Shown here piece by piece: positions 32,290-40,092 of a stretch of DNA of 40,556 nucleotides. The notes beneath the pieces are model-generated. The model made no database searches. It was given only the letters and a program-made list of their open reading frames with translations, and was not told the origin of the DNA. Made by a program: the position numbers and the translations under genes. Source of the stretch: UBA6078 sp964468685. GTDB taxonomy: Bacteria > Desulfobacterota > Syntrophia > Syntrophales > UBA2210. Position 1 is the stretch's first letter. The number at the start of each line of letters is the position of its first letter. The DNA is taken from assembly GCA_964468685.1 (NCBI GenBank), contig CAYXUH010000001.1, positions 1-40,556 of the forward strand, read 5' to 3'.

Positions 32290-32373
32290 ATGGGCAGAAG
32301 TCTGAATTTAAATTATTGGTTTAGCTACTACTATTTTGGCGGAATGGTGTGCCCATCGCTTATGAGTAGCTAA
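32290..32373 (+). CDS. aromatic-rich leader peptide of the shikimate operon attenuator
   Basis: A 27-codon ORF too short for normal gene calling. It reads MGRSLNLN, then YWFSYYYF, then GGMVCPSLMSS and a TAA stop. Seven of eight consecutive residues are aromatic, with Tyr (4), Phe (2) and Trp (1) all present. AAGAGG at 32274-32279 stands 10 bases before the ATG (an in-frame GTG at 32287 is 7 bases away). Leader peptides rich in the end product control trp and phe operons in enteric bacteria by ribosome stalling. The next structures are a hairpin over the aromatic codons, an antiterminator and a terminator, and the next gene is DAHP synthase. I infer a regulator that stalls when any aromatic aminoacyl-tRNA is scarce. 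Confidence 0.85.
   Translation: MGRSLNLNYWFSYYYFGGMVCPSLMSS
32321..32373 (+). promoter_or_regulatory. attenuator hairpin 1:2 over the aromatic codons
   Basis: TTAGCTACT (32321-32329, inside the Phe-Ser-Tyr codons) pairs perfectly with AGTAGCTAA (32365-32373, ending at the stop codon). Inside its loop a smaller stem, 339-341 with 357-359 and 344-347 with 353-356 (offsets in 32 kb), ties up the antiterminator strand. A ribosome stalled on the aromatic codons would cover the left arm and release that strand. Confidence 0.65.
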
Positions 32374-32409
32374 CTTCAGAACATAAAAAGCTTAAGCCAT
32401 GGGTAGACC
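32346..32409 (+). promoter_or_regulatory. predicted antiterminator pairing
   Basis: GGTGTGCCCAT (32346-32356) can pair with ATGGGTAGACC (32399-32409) over 11 positions with one mismatch and one G-U. The right strand includes ten bases of the terminator's left arm, so antiterminator and terminator exclude each other. Confidence 0.6.
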
Positions 32410-32439
32410 GAAAGTGTCTACACCGTGGCTTTTTTGTTT
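32394..32439 (+). terminator. intrinsic terminator (attenuator) before the DAHP synthase gene
   Basis: AAGCCATGGGTAGAC (32394-32408) pairs with 32416-32431 over 15 bp with a single bulged A and one wobble, 7-base loop CGAAAGT, followed by TTTTGTTT. It begins 20 bases after the leader peptide stop and 108 bases before the structural gene, the classic position of an attenuator. Confidence 0.88.
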
Positions 32440-32442
32440 ATG

Positions 32443-32484
32443 GGGCCATGGTGAAATTAGTTTCGCCATGGCCTTTTCATTTTT
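32443..32484 (+). terminator. second terminator-like hairpin before the DAHP synthase SD
   Basis: GGCCATGGTGAAA (32444-32456) pairs with TTTCGCCATGGCC (32461-32473) with one wobble and a TTAG loop, then TTTTCATTTTT. It shares the CCATGG core with the first terminator, so the arms of the two hairpins can also cross-pair. It ends 4 bases before the AGGAGG SD. Confidence 0.8.
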
Positions 32485-32502
32485 AACAGGAGGATTTGAG
32501 AC

Positions 32503-33531
32503 GTGATCATCGTAATGAAAAAGAACGCAACAGAGGCACAGATCAAAAATGTAATCGACTGGATTGAGTCGGTTGGTTACAAAACCCACCCCTCTCACGG
32601 AATTGAACGGACCATTATAGGGGCCGTCGGGGACAACCGCGGCAAGGAGAATCTCAAGTTTGTCGAATCTCTCTCCGGAGTTGAAAAGACGATCCCCATC
32701 CTGAAGCCCTATAAACTTGCCAGCCGCGAAGCGCGGCAGGGAGACACCATTATACGGGTCGGCAACCTGGAAATCGGGGGCCCACGGTTTATCGTTATAG
32801 CGGGTCCCTGTTCGATTGAAAGTCCGGAACAGATGATGGAAAGCGCCTTCATCGCCAAGAAAGGCGGGGCCGATATTATCAGGGGCGGGGCCTTCAAGCC
32901 GAGGACATCGCCTTACAGCTTCCAGGGTATGGAAGAGGAGGGCCTGAAACTCATCAGAAAGGCCGGCGACAAGACGGGGATACCCGTCATCACGGAGGTG
33001 CTCAATACCACCGATGTCGACCTGGTTGAAGAATACGTCGATATCCTCCAGATAGGGGCACGAAACGTCCAGAATTTTGCCCTCCTGAAGAAGGTAGGAA
33101 AGACGAAAAAGCCCGTGCTCCTCAAGCGGGGGATGATGACAACGATCGAAGAGTTTCTCATGTCTGCGGAATACATCCTCTCCTCGGGAAACAGCGAAGT
33201 CATCCTGTGCGAGCGAGGGATTCGTACCTTTGAGACGGCGACCCGCAACACCCTCGATATCAGCGCCGTGCCCGTCTTAAAGGAACTGTCTCACCTGCCG
33301 GTGATCGTTGATCCGAGTCATGCGGCGGGCAACTGGAAATATATCCTTCCCCTGACGAGAGCGGCGCTCGCGGTGGGAGCCGATGGTGTCATGATCGAGG
33401 TTCATCCTGAACCGGGGAAGGCCGTTTCGGACGGGATTCAATCCCTTAAACCGGAAAAGTTCTATGCTCTTATGGAAGAAATACGAGACCTCGAAAGACT
33501 CATAAGAAAGGAATCGAAGGTGTTCGCATGA
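32503..33531 (+). CDS. aroF: 3-deoxy-7-phosphoheptulonate synthase (DAHP synthase, type I-beta)
   Basis: Condenses phosphoenolpyruvate and erythrose 4-phosphate, the first committed step to aromatic amino acids. The 342-residue protein has an N-terminal ferredoxin-like regulatory domain (about 1-70, IIVMKKNATEAQIKNVIDWI) as in the Thermotoga type, which binds Tyr or Phe for feedback inhibition, and a barrel with FIVIAGPCSIES, RGGAFKPRTSPYSFQG, LQIGARNVQNF, VLLKRGM and DPSHAAG. The GTG start is 9 bases after AGGAGG. It is the first gene of the eight-gene operon under the attenuator, so it may be controlled both allosterically and by attenuation. The symbol aroF is a family convention. Confidence 0.96.
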   Translation: MIIVMKKNATEAQIKNVIDWIESVGYKTHPSHGIERTIIGAVGDNRGKENLKFVESLSGVEKTIPILKPYKLASREARQGDTIIRVGNLEIGGPRFIVIAGPCSIESPEQMMESAFIAKKGGADIIRGGAFKPRTSPYSFQGMEEEGLKLIRKAGDKTGIPVITEVLNTTDVDLVEEYVDILQIGARNVQNFALLKKVGKTKKPVLLKRGMMTTIEEFLMSAEYILSSGNSEVILCERGIRTFETATRNTLDISAVPVLKELSHLPVIVDPSHAAGNWKYILPLTRAALAVGADGVMIEVHPEPGKAVSDGIQSLKPEKFYALMEEIRDLERLIRKESKVFA

Positions 33532-34622
33532 AAAGGATCAAGGTACATCTCGACAAGCAATCTTCCCTCTCTCACGAGATCTGTATCGGCCATGATATCC
33601 TTGACCGCATAGGGTTTGTCATTGCGAAGGGTAATCTCGCTCAGCGGTACACGGTCATCACCGATTCCAATGTATCCGCCCTGTACGGGGAAGAGTTTCT
33701 CGGCGTATTGAAAGAGGCGGGTGTGAAGGCCGACCTGATCGAGTTCCCGGCGGGGGAGGCGTCCAAAAATATGGACACGGTTCTTACCATCGTCAAGGAC
33801 CTGATTAATCGTGGCATCGACAGGAGCTCCGCCCTGATCGCCCTCGGCGGCGGAGTAACCGGCGATATGACCGGCTTTATTTCATCCATATACATGAGGT
33901 CCATACCCTGCATCCAGGTACCGACGACCCTCATGGCCCAGGTAGACAGCAGCATCGGCGGCAAGACGGGAATCGATCTTCCGGAGGGTAAAAATCTGCT
34001 GGGGACATTCTCCCAGCCACAGGCCATATTCATAGACCTCCGGTTCCTGAAAACCCTCCCGGACAATGAATTCATCAACGGCCTGTCGGAGGTCGTAAAG
34101 TACGGGATTATTGATGATGTGAATCTCTTCAATCTCCTGGAAGAAAAGTCCGGTACGATCAGGGACCGGGACCCGGACATATTACAGACAATCGTTGAGC
34201 GCTCATGCGAGATAAAAAAGGGTGTCATTGAAATCGATGAGAAGGACAGGGGCGTGCGCCGTATTCTCAATTTCGGCCATACCATAGGACATGCCATCGA
34301 AGCGGCGTCGGAATACACGATTCCCCATGGAAATGCCGTCTCAGCGGGAATGATCGCCACGGCTCGCATATCGGAAAAGATGAAGTACCTTTCATCCGAG
34401 GATCGGGATAGAATAGAAAAGCTTGTCAGGGCCGCAGGCCTTGCCGACCATATTCCGGCATCACTCAGTACGGAGGGGATCATCTTGAAGACCAGGGTGG
34501 ACAAAAAAAAGGAAGGTAGTTCTATCCACTTCGTCCTGCTGAAAAAAATCGGGATGCCCTTCATCAACGGATCGGTGGAAGATGCGCTTATCCACGAAAC
34601 CATCGAGGAGCTGAAAAAATGA
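33528..34622 (+). CDS. aroB: 3-dehydroquinate synthase
   Basis: Second shikimate pathway enzyme, NAD- and Zn-dependent. The 364-residue protein shows TDSNVSALYGEEFL, ALGGGVTGDMTGFISSIYMR, QVPTTLMAQVDSSIGGKTGI, LPDNEFINGLSEVVKYGII and the zinc motif NFGHTIGHAIEA. The ATG overlaps the DAHP synthase stop by 4 bases, and pheA overlaps its own stop in the same way. Confidence 0.97.
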   Translation: MKRIKVHLDKQSSLSHEICIGHDILDRIGFVIAKGNLAQRYTVITDSNVSALYGEEFLGVLKEAGVKADLIEFPAGEASKNMDTVLTIVKDLINRGIDRSSALIALGGGVTGDMTGFISSIYMRSIPCIQVPTTLMAQVDSSIGGKTGIDLPEGKNLLGTFSQPQAIFIDLRFLKTLPDNEFINGLSEVVKYGIIDDVNLFNLLEEKSGTIRDRDPDILQTIVERSCEIKKGVIEIDEKDRGVRRILNFGHTIGHAIEAASEYTIPHGNAVSAGMIATARISEKMKYLSSEDRDRIEKLVRAAGLADHIPASLSTEGIILKTRVDKKKEGSSIHFVLLKKIGMPFINGSVEDALIHETIEELKK

Positions 34623-35701
34623 ATCCCAAATCGCTCGATCACCTGAGAGATCGTCTCAAGGGGAAGGATGAAAAGATTGTCAAGCTCTTGAACGAGCGAG
34701 CCCGGATATCCCTGGAGATCGGAGACACAAAAAAGGAGGAGAGCCTGGGTATCTACGATCCATCGCAGGAGAGCAGGATCTACGCCCGGTTGAGTGAACT
34801 GAATGAAGGACCCCTTACTGAAAACTCCCTGAAGAATATCTTCACCGAGATTCTGTCGGCATCACGCGCCCTCCAGGCGCCAGCATCGGTAGCCTATCTG
34901 GGGCCGGAGGCGTCATTCACGCACGCGGCGGCCCGGTCGCATTTCGGCAGGAGCACCCTCTTCTCCCCCCGGTCGACCATATTCGATGTCTTTGACCGGG
35001 TGGAGCGAGGAAAGGCGGACTGGGGGGTCGTTCCCGTGGAAAATTCCCTGGAGGGGGCCGTCAAGCTGACACTGGACAGGCTGCTCGCAACACCCCTGCA
35101 TATCCTGGGGGAGATCTTTCTGAGGATCAATCATTCCTTGTTATCGACGCGAAAGGAGATGAATGGGCTCAAGCGAATCTACTCTCACCCTCAGGCCCTC
35201 GCACAGTGCCAGGAATGGATCAGGAAAAATCTGCCTCACTGCTCTCTCCATGAGACAGACAGCACGGCAAAGGCCGCCCAACGGGTTATGGAGGATGGCG
35301 ATGGGGCCGCCATCAGCAGCAGCAGCGCCGCGACCCTGTACGGGCTCACCGTCATATCGGAGGGAATCGAGGACAATCCATCAAACATCACCCGGTTCCT
35401 CGTAATCGGGAGGGGTGAGAACGGGCCGACCGGGAGAGACAAGACTTCCATCCTGATGGGGACCCGTCACATGCCAGGGGCCTTGTACAGTTCGCTACAG
35501 CCCTTCGCCCGGAAGGAGATCAATCTTATGAAGATTGAATCCTACCCCATCAAGGGGAGCATGTGGGAGTACCTCTTCTTCGTCGATTTCGACGGGCACG
35601 TGAAGGAAGATAAGATACTGGAATGCCTGGAGGATCTCGGAAGGCACGCCACCTTTATCAAGATACTGGGCTCGTACCCGATGGGAGACCCGGAGCCATG
35701 A
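34619..35701 (+). CDS. pheA: bifunctional chorismate mutase/prephenate dehydratase (P-protein)
   Basis: Makes phenylpyruvate from chorismate through prephenate. The 360-residue protein has an AroQ chorismate mutase domain (about 5-85, LRDRLKGKDEKIVKLLNERA), a prephenate dehydratase domain (about 95-270, AYLGPEASFTHAAA, DWGVVPVENSLEGAV, SNITRFLVIG) and a C-terminal ACT domain (about 280-355). The ACT motifs are G287-A-L-Y290 and E307-S-Y-P310; the usual forms are GALV/GALY-like and ESRP, so the Arg of ESRP is replaced by Tyr. Phe feedback may therefore differ. It sits inside the shikimate operon upstream of aroD, and no tyrA is present. Confidence 0.95.
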   Translation: MNPKSLDHLRDRLKGKDEKIVKLLNERARISLEIGDTKKEESLGIYDPSQESRIYARLSELNEGPLTENSLKNIFTEILSASRALQAPASVAYLGPEASFTHAAARSHFGRSTLFSPRSTIFDVFDRVERGKADWGVVPVENSLEGAVKLTLDRLLATPLHILGEIFLRINHSLLSTRKEMNGLKRIYSHPQALAQCQEWIRKNLPHCSLHETDSTAKAAQRVMEDGDGAAISSSSAATLYGLTVISEGIEDNPSNITRFLVIGRGENGPTGRDKTSILMGTRHMPGALYSSLQPFARKEINLMKIESYPIKGSMWEYLFFVDFDGHVKEDKILECLEDLGRHATFIKILGSYPMGDPEP

Positions 35702-36378
35702 TCTGTACCCCGATTGTCGCGAAAACGAATGAAGAGGCGCTGGAACGAATGGACGCATCTTTCCTTCTGGCCGATCTCGTGGAACTGCGGGTCGACCTGA
35801 TCGAGGAGGTGGACATCGAGAGACTGCTCTTTGCGAAGAAGGGACCGGTCATCATGACCGTGCGCAGGAGAGAGGAAGGGGGCGGGTTCGCGGGGGGCGA
35901 GCGGGAACGGATCGCCCTGCTGCGCGAGGCCGTCCGGCTGGAGGCCGATCTCGTCGACATGGAGCTTGACACCCATACAATCCTCGCCGGAGGGCTGCTG
36001 GAAGAGATACAAAAAAGAGGAGGCCAAACGAAACTGATCGTCTCCCACCATGACTTCAACCGAACTCCTTCGTACCGAACGCTCCAGGGGATATGCAATC
36101 GATGTATCGCGAGGGGCGCCGATATCGTCAAGGTCGCCACCTTCGCCAACTCGATGGAAGACAATATAAGGATACTGAAGCTGGTCGGATGGGCGCGAAG
36201 GGGCGGGCACCCTATCATCGCCCACTGCATGGGAGAACAGGGGAAGGCAAGCCGGGTCATGGCGCCTCTCTTCGGTTCGTATCTGAGTTTTGCCTCCCTC
36301 CAGGAGGGGCAGGAGTCCGCTCCGGGGCAGTTCACCGCCTCGGAGATGGAGGAGATATTCAGGATGCTGGGGACATGA
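35698..36378 (+). CDS. aroD: 3-dehydroquinate dehydratase, type I
   Basis: Dehydrates 3-dehydroquinate through a Schiff base. The 226-residue protein has the type I motifs LADLVELRVDLIEE, IMTVRRREEGGGF, LIVSHHDF (catalytic His) and DIVKVATFANSMED (Schiff-base Lys), plus HCMGEQGKASRVMAPLFGS. The ATG overlaps the pheA stop (ATGA). The next gene, aroE, overlaps in the same way. Confidence 0.96.
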   Translation: MICTPIVAKTNEEALERMDASFLLADLVELRVDLIEEVDIERLLFAKKGPVIMTVRRREEGGGFAGGERERIALLREAVRLEADLVDMELDTHTILAGGLLEEIQKRGGQTKLIVSHHDFNRTPSYRTLQGICNRCIARGADIVKVATFANSMEDNIRILKLVGWARRGGHPIIAHCMGEQGKASRVMAPLFGSYLSFASLQEGQESAPGQFTASEMEEIFRMLGT

Positions 36379-37193
36379 AAATCGATTCGCGGATATTTGC
36401 CCTCTTCGGCAACCCGGTGGCGCAGAGCCTCTCACCCCTGATGCACAAAGCGGCATTCAGGGAGATGCATGTCGATGCCTCCTATCGTGCGCTGCGCGTG
36501 GAAAATCCCCGGGAAATACCCGAGAGGATGGAGGCCATGGATATCAGGGGGGCGAGCATCACGATCCCCCACAAGACAGGGATCATGCCGTACCTCGACG
36601 AAATCAGCGACAGCGCCGCACGGATCGGGGCGGTGAACACCGTCACACGCGCGGACGGTAGGCTACGAGGGGACAACACCGACGGGATCGGCCTGGTTCG
36701 TGCCCTGAGCGAGGCACTGGAGATCAAGGGGAAACGGTTCGTCGTCCTGGGAGCGGGAGGGGCCGCGAGGGCCGCCGTCGTCAGCATCCTCAATGAAGGA
36801 GGGGTCCCCGTCATCGTAAACCGGACGGCAAAAAGAGGCGGGCAGGTCGCGAAGGAGTTCGGGTGCGACTTTTATCCCCTTGATCAGATACAGGGAATAA
36901 CGGGGGACTGTCTGATCAACACAACACCGGTGGGGATGTTCCCGAATACGGATGCATCGCTCGTGAGCCCGGACACGCTCAAACATTTCGAATGGGTCAT
37001 GGACACGATCTACAATCCCCTGGAAACAAGGCTCCTAAAAGATGCGGCCAAGGCGGGGCGGCGAATCATCTCTGGCGTCACAATGTTTGTCCACCAGGGA
37101 GCGCAACAGATACGGATATGGACCGGCCTGCAGCCCCCCACGGATGTTATGAAAAGAATCGTACTGGAAAGACTGAAAAATGAAACGGATTAG
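36375..37193 (+). CDS. aroE: shikimate 5-dehydrogenase
   Basis: Reduces 3-dehydroshikimate to shikimate with NADPH. The 272-residue protein has FGNPVAQSLSPLMHKAAF (shikimate binding Ser pair), ITIPHKTGIMPYLDE with the catalytic Lys, AVNTVTR, DNTDGIGLVRAL, VLGAGGAARAAV for nucleotide binding, NTTPVGMFPN and FVHQGAQQIRIWTG. It starts at ATG 36375 inside the aroD stop and ends 14 bases inside aroA. Confidence 0.97.
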   Translation: MKIDSRIFALFGNPVAQSLSPLMHKAAFREMHVDASYRALRVENPREIPERMEAMDIRGASITIPHKTGIMPYLDEISDSAARIGAVNTVTRADGRLRGDNTDGIGLVRALSEALEIKGKRFVVLGAGGAARAAVVSILNEGGVPVIVNRTAKRGGQVAKEFGCDFYPLDQIQGITGDCLINTTPVGMFPNTDASLVSPDTLKHFEWVMDTIYNPLETRLLKDAAKAGRRIISGVTMFVHQGAQQIRIWTGLQPPTDVMKRIVLERLKNETD

Positions 37194-38445
37194 GACGCTG
37201 AAAAAGCTTGACGCGACGGTCAGAGTGCCCGGCTCTAAGAGCTACACACAAAGAGCCCTCATCATCGCCTCTCTCGCCGAGGGTAAATCCCTCTTGCGCA
37301 ATACACTGATATCCGATGATACAAATCACTTTATCGAGGCCCTCCGCTCCCTCGGTGCCGACATTCTGGTCACCGGTACCGACATCACTGTCACCGGTAT
37401 GGGTGGAGTCATACAGAATCCCGGCAAGAAACTCTTCCTGGGAAACAACGGCACCGCCCTGAGATTTCTCACGTCACTGGCCTCTCTTTGCACGGGTGAG
37501 ATCACCCTGGATGGAACCGAGCGACTCAGGCAGCGACCGTTGCAACCCCTTCTCGACGCCCTCCAGGGGCTGGGGGTCATCTGCCACAGCACAGAGGGCA
37601 ACGGCTGCCCGCCCGTCGTCATTCAGGGCGGAGGTCTCCAGGGCGGCAGAGCGGTTTTTACCGATGCGCACAGCAGCCAGTATATCTCCTCCCTGCTGAT
37701 CAGCGCCCCCTGCGCGAGAGAGAATGTGGCCGTAGAATTGCGGGGGTCGATCGCTTCCCTGCCCTACATCGATATGACTACGGGTGTTATGCGTCACTTC
37801 GGCGTGAACGTGATAAAGGGTACGAGCAATGAATACATCGTTCAGGCCCCGCAGAGATACGCGGGGCGAGAGTCTCCGATCGAAAGCGACGTATCGAGCG
37901 CCTCCTACTTTTTTCTGGCAGCGGCCCTCTGCGGGGGAAGGGTACGGGTCCTGAATATCAATCCCGATACCCCTCAGGGAGATTTCGGTCTCTTGAAGAT
38001 CATGGAACAGGTGGGCTGCCACGTTCTGAAGGGCCCGAACTGGGTGGAGGTCACGGGGAATACCCTGCATACCGGCGGCTGCCGGTTCGATATGGCCCAC
38101 ATGCCCGACATGGTCCCAACGCTCGCCGTTCTGTCGGCCTTCAGACCCGGGCGAACGGTAATCAGCAACGTCTCTCACCTGCGCCTCAAGGAGAGCGACC
38201 GGATAGCGGCCCTCGTCAATGAACTGAATCGAACCGGCATCGATGCCGAAGAGCGGGAAGACGGCCTTGTTATTAACGGGGGAACCCCTCACGGCGCGCG
38301 AATCGAAACGTACGACGACCACCGCATCGCGATGAGCTTCGCCGTGGCCGGACTCGTGGTGGAGGAAATGGAGATCAAGAACGAGGAGTGTGTTGGTAAA
38401 TCATTCCCGGGATTCTGGGAAGAACTGGAGCGGCTCTACCCATGA
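37180..38445 (+). CDS. aroA: 3-phosphoshikimate 1-carboxyvinyltransferase (EPSP synthase)
   Basis: Adds the enolpyruvyl group of PEP to shikimate 3-phosphate. The 421-residue protein has VPGSKSYTQRALIIASLAEG, FLGNNGTALRFLTSLA (the GN-GTA-R PEP loop), LRQRPLQPLLDALQGLG, SSQYISSLLISAP, ESDVSSASYFFLAAAL, LRLKESDRIAALVNEL and TYDDHRIAMSFAVAGL. Upstream overlap is 14 bases with aroE; downstream ATGA overlap with aroK. Confidence 0.97.
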   Translation: MKRIRTLKKLDATVRVPGSKSYTQRALIIASLAEGKSLLRNTLISDDTNHFIEALRSLGADILVTGTDITVTGMGGVIQNPGKKLFLGNNGTALRFLTSLASLCTGEITLDGTERLRQRPLQPLLDALQGLGVICHSTEGNGCPPVVIQGGGLQGGRAVFTDAHSSQYISSLLISAPCARENVAVELRGSIASLPYIDMTTGVMRHFGVNVIKGTSNEYIVQAPQRYAGRESPIESDVSSASYFFLAAALCGGRVRVLNINPDTPQGDFGLLKIMEQVGCHVLKGPNWVEVTGNTLHTGGCRFDMAHMPDMVPTLAVLSAFRPGRTVISNVSHLRLKESDRIAALVNELNRTGIDAEEREDGLVINGGTPHGARIETYDDHRIAMSFAVAGLVVEEMEIKNEECVGKSFPGFWEELERLYP

Positions 38446-38963
38446 AGAATATCATTCTTATCGGATACCGCTGCACGGGAAAGACCTCCGTCGGAAAGAA
38501 ACTCTCCGAGAGGATCGATCTGCCCTTCATCGACACCGACGATCTGATCACCCGCGAGGCGGGGATTTCGGTAGGCGAGATTGTACGGGAAGGGGGATGG
38601 GCATTGTTCCGCCGGAAGGAAAGGGATGTAATCGGGCGGCTCTCATCAATGGAGGGCTGCATCATCGCCCCCGGAGGAGGGGCATTTGAAGACCCCGAGA
38701 GCAGGGAGGCACTGAGGGGCAACGGCCTCTTTGTCTGGCTCTCCGCCGACGTGAAGATAATCGTGAAACGGATGCTGGCGGACCGGAAGAGTATCGACCA
38801 GCGCCCTCCTCTCTCCGACAGCGATCTTGAGGCGGAGACAGCCCCGACAATAAAAAGAAGAGAGCCCGCGTACCGCCAGCTGGCCGATTTAACGATCGAT
38901 ACCTCGCAAAAAGGCATTGACTCGGTAGTGGATACTATCTGTGATTTCTTAAAAAAGGAGTAG
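38442..38963 (+). CDS. aroK: shikimate kinase
   Basis: Phosphorylates shikimate at the 3-hydroxyl. The 173-residue P-loop kinase has Walker A GYRCTGKTSVGKKL (about 7-20), LPFIDTDDLITREAG for shikimate binding, IIAPGGGAFEDPESR and the lid region around RPPLSD. It falls between aroA (4-base overlap) and aroC (2-base gap). Its position after aroA, not before, shows gene order does not follow the pathway. Confidence 0.95.
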   Translation: MKNIILIGYRCTGKTSVGKKLSERIDLPFIDTDDLITREAGISVGEIVREGGWALFRRKERDVIGRLSSMEGCIIAPGGGAFEDPESREALRGNGLFVWLSADVKIIVKRMLADRKSIDQRPPLSDSDLEAETAPTIKRREPAYRQLADLTIDTSQKGIDSVVDTICDFLKKE

Positions 38964-38965
38964 CC

Positions 38966-40021
38966 ATGTCAGGAAATACCATTGGAACACTCTTCAGGGT
39001 AACGACCTGGGGGGAATCACATGGGAAGGCTATTGGAGCGGTAGTCGATGGCTGTCCGCCGAACATTGTCCTCGCCGAGGTGGACATACAGGAAGAACTG
39101 GACCGGAGGAGACCGGGGCGCGGGGGGGGAAGCTCACCACGCCGCGAAGAAGACCGGGTGGAGATCCTTTCCGGCACCTTCGAAGGAAAAACCACCGGGA
39201 CACCCATCTCTCTGATCATATATAATAAAGACGCGGCGAGTGGTGATTATGATGAGATCAGCGATCTCTTCAGGCCGGGACACGGTGATATCGCATATCA
39301 GAAAAAATACGGAATCCGCGATTATCGTGGCGGCGGTCGTGCTTCCGGCCGGGAGACCGCGGCGCGCGTGGCCGCGGGGGCGGTCGCCCGCAAGATACTG
39401 GACCGCGCCGGAATCGAGGTCATCGCCTGCACCAGGGAATTGGGCGGCGTTACCGCGGAAGGCACGGCAACAGCCCAGATGGCCCGTAACGGCCTTCTGT
39501 GCCCCGACAGCGAAGCGGCCCGGAAGATGGAGGCCCGGATCGAAGAGGCGCGCACGGCGGGCGATTCCCTCGGAGGAATTGTGGAGATCCTCGTAAGAGG
39601 CTGTCCCCCTGGCCTGGGAGAGCCCGTGTTCGACAAAATCGATGCCGACCTGGCCAAGGCCCTGATGAGCATCGGGACGGTGAAGGGGGTGGAGATCGGC
39701 GCCGGTTTCGATGCGGCGCAAATGTCCGGCTCCGCGTGCAACGACCCAATAACGCCGGGAGGATTCACGACAAACAACGCCGGGGGGATACTGGCCGGGA
39801 TCACCAACGGCGACGAGATCATCATCAGGGTGGCCTGTAAACCGATCGCCTCCATCGGAAAAGAGCAGCAGACCATCGACATCTACGGAAAACCGTCAAG
39901 CATTCAGGTTAAAGGGAGACATGACGTCTGCGTCATACCGCGCATCATCCCCGTCTGCGAGGCCATGACCGCCATCACCCTGGCAGATCATCTGCTGAGG
40001 CACACGGCAACCCGCGGATAA
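38966..40021 (+). CDS. aroC: chorismate synthase
   Basis: Makes chorismate from EPSP with reduced flavin, the last common step. The 351-residue protein has TIGTLFRVTTWGESHGKAIG, GCPPNIVLAEVDIQEELDRR, RPGHGDIAYQKKYGIRDYRG, RASGRETAARVAAGAVARKI, GFDAAQMSGS, NNAGGILAGITNGDEI and RHDVCVIPRIIPVCEAM. An AAGGAG SD lies 5 bases before the ATG. It closes the operon; no convincing terminator follows in the 71 bases before the convergent gene. Confidence 0.97.
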   Translation: MSGNTIGTLFRVTTWGESHGKAIGAVVDGCPPNIVLAEVDIQEELDRRRPGRGGGSSPRREEDRVEILSGTFEGKTTGTPISLIIYNKDAASGDYDEISDLFRPGHGDIAYQKKYGIRDYRGGGRASGRETAARVAAGAVARKILDRAGIEVIACTRELGGVTAEGTATAQMARNGLLCPDSEAARKMEARIEEARTAGDSLGGIVEILVRGCPPGLGEPVFDKIDADLAKALMSIGTVKGVEIGAGFDAAQMSGSACNDPITPGGFTTNNAGGILAGITNGDEIIIRVACKPIASIGKEQQTIDIYGKPSSIQVKGRHDVCVIPRIIPVCEAMTAITLADHLLRHTATRG

Positions 40022-40092
40022 ACCCTGCCCTCACACAGCAACTGGGCACTGTTCCGGCCGCTCGGCTTTTTGCTTCGGCTGCATGAGCCTTA

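Larger units (their letters stand above)
32101..32502 (+). other. 402-base leader region of the aromatic operon
   Basis: The first 128 bases hold nothing I recognise. From 32229 it holds in order a promoter candidate, an SD, an aromatic-rich leader peptide, an intrinsic terminator, a second terminator-like hairpin and the AGGAGG SD (32488-32493) of the DAHP synthase gene. These are listed separately. Confidence 0.7.

Noticed and set aside
32321..32373. Second copy of the 16928-17023 mobile element because both carry TAGCTACT ends
   Set aside because: Only about 9 bases are shared; here they are explained by the aromatic codons and the attenuator hairpin.
40022..40092. Terminator after aroC at the CTTTTTG tract
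   Set aside because: The adjoining GC-rich bases form only 3-4 bp stems with poor geometry.
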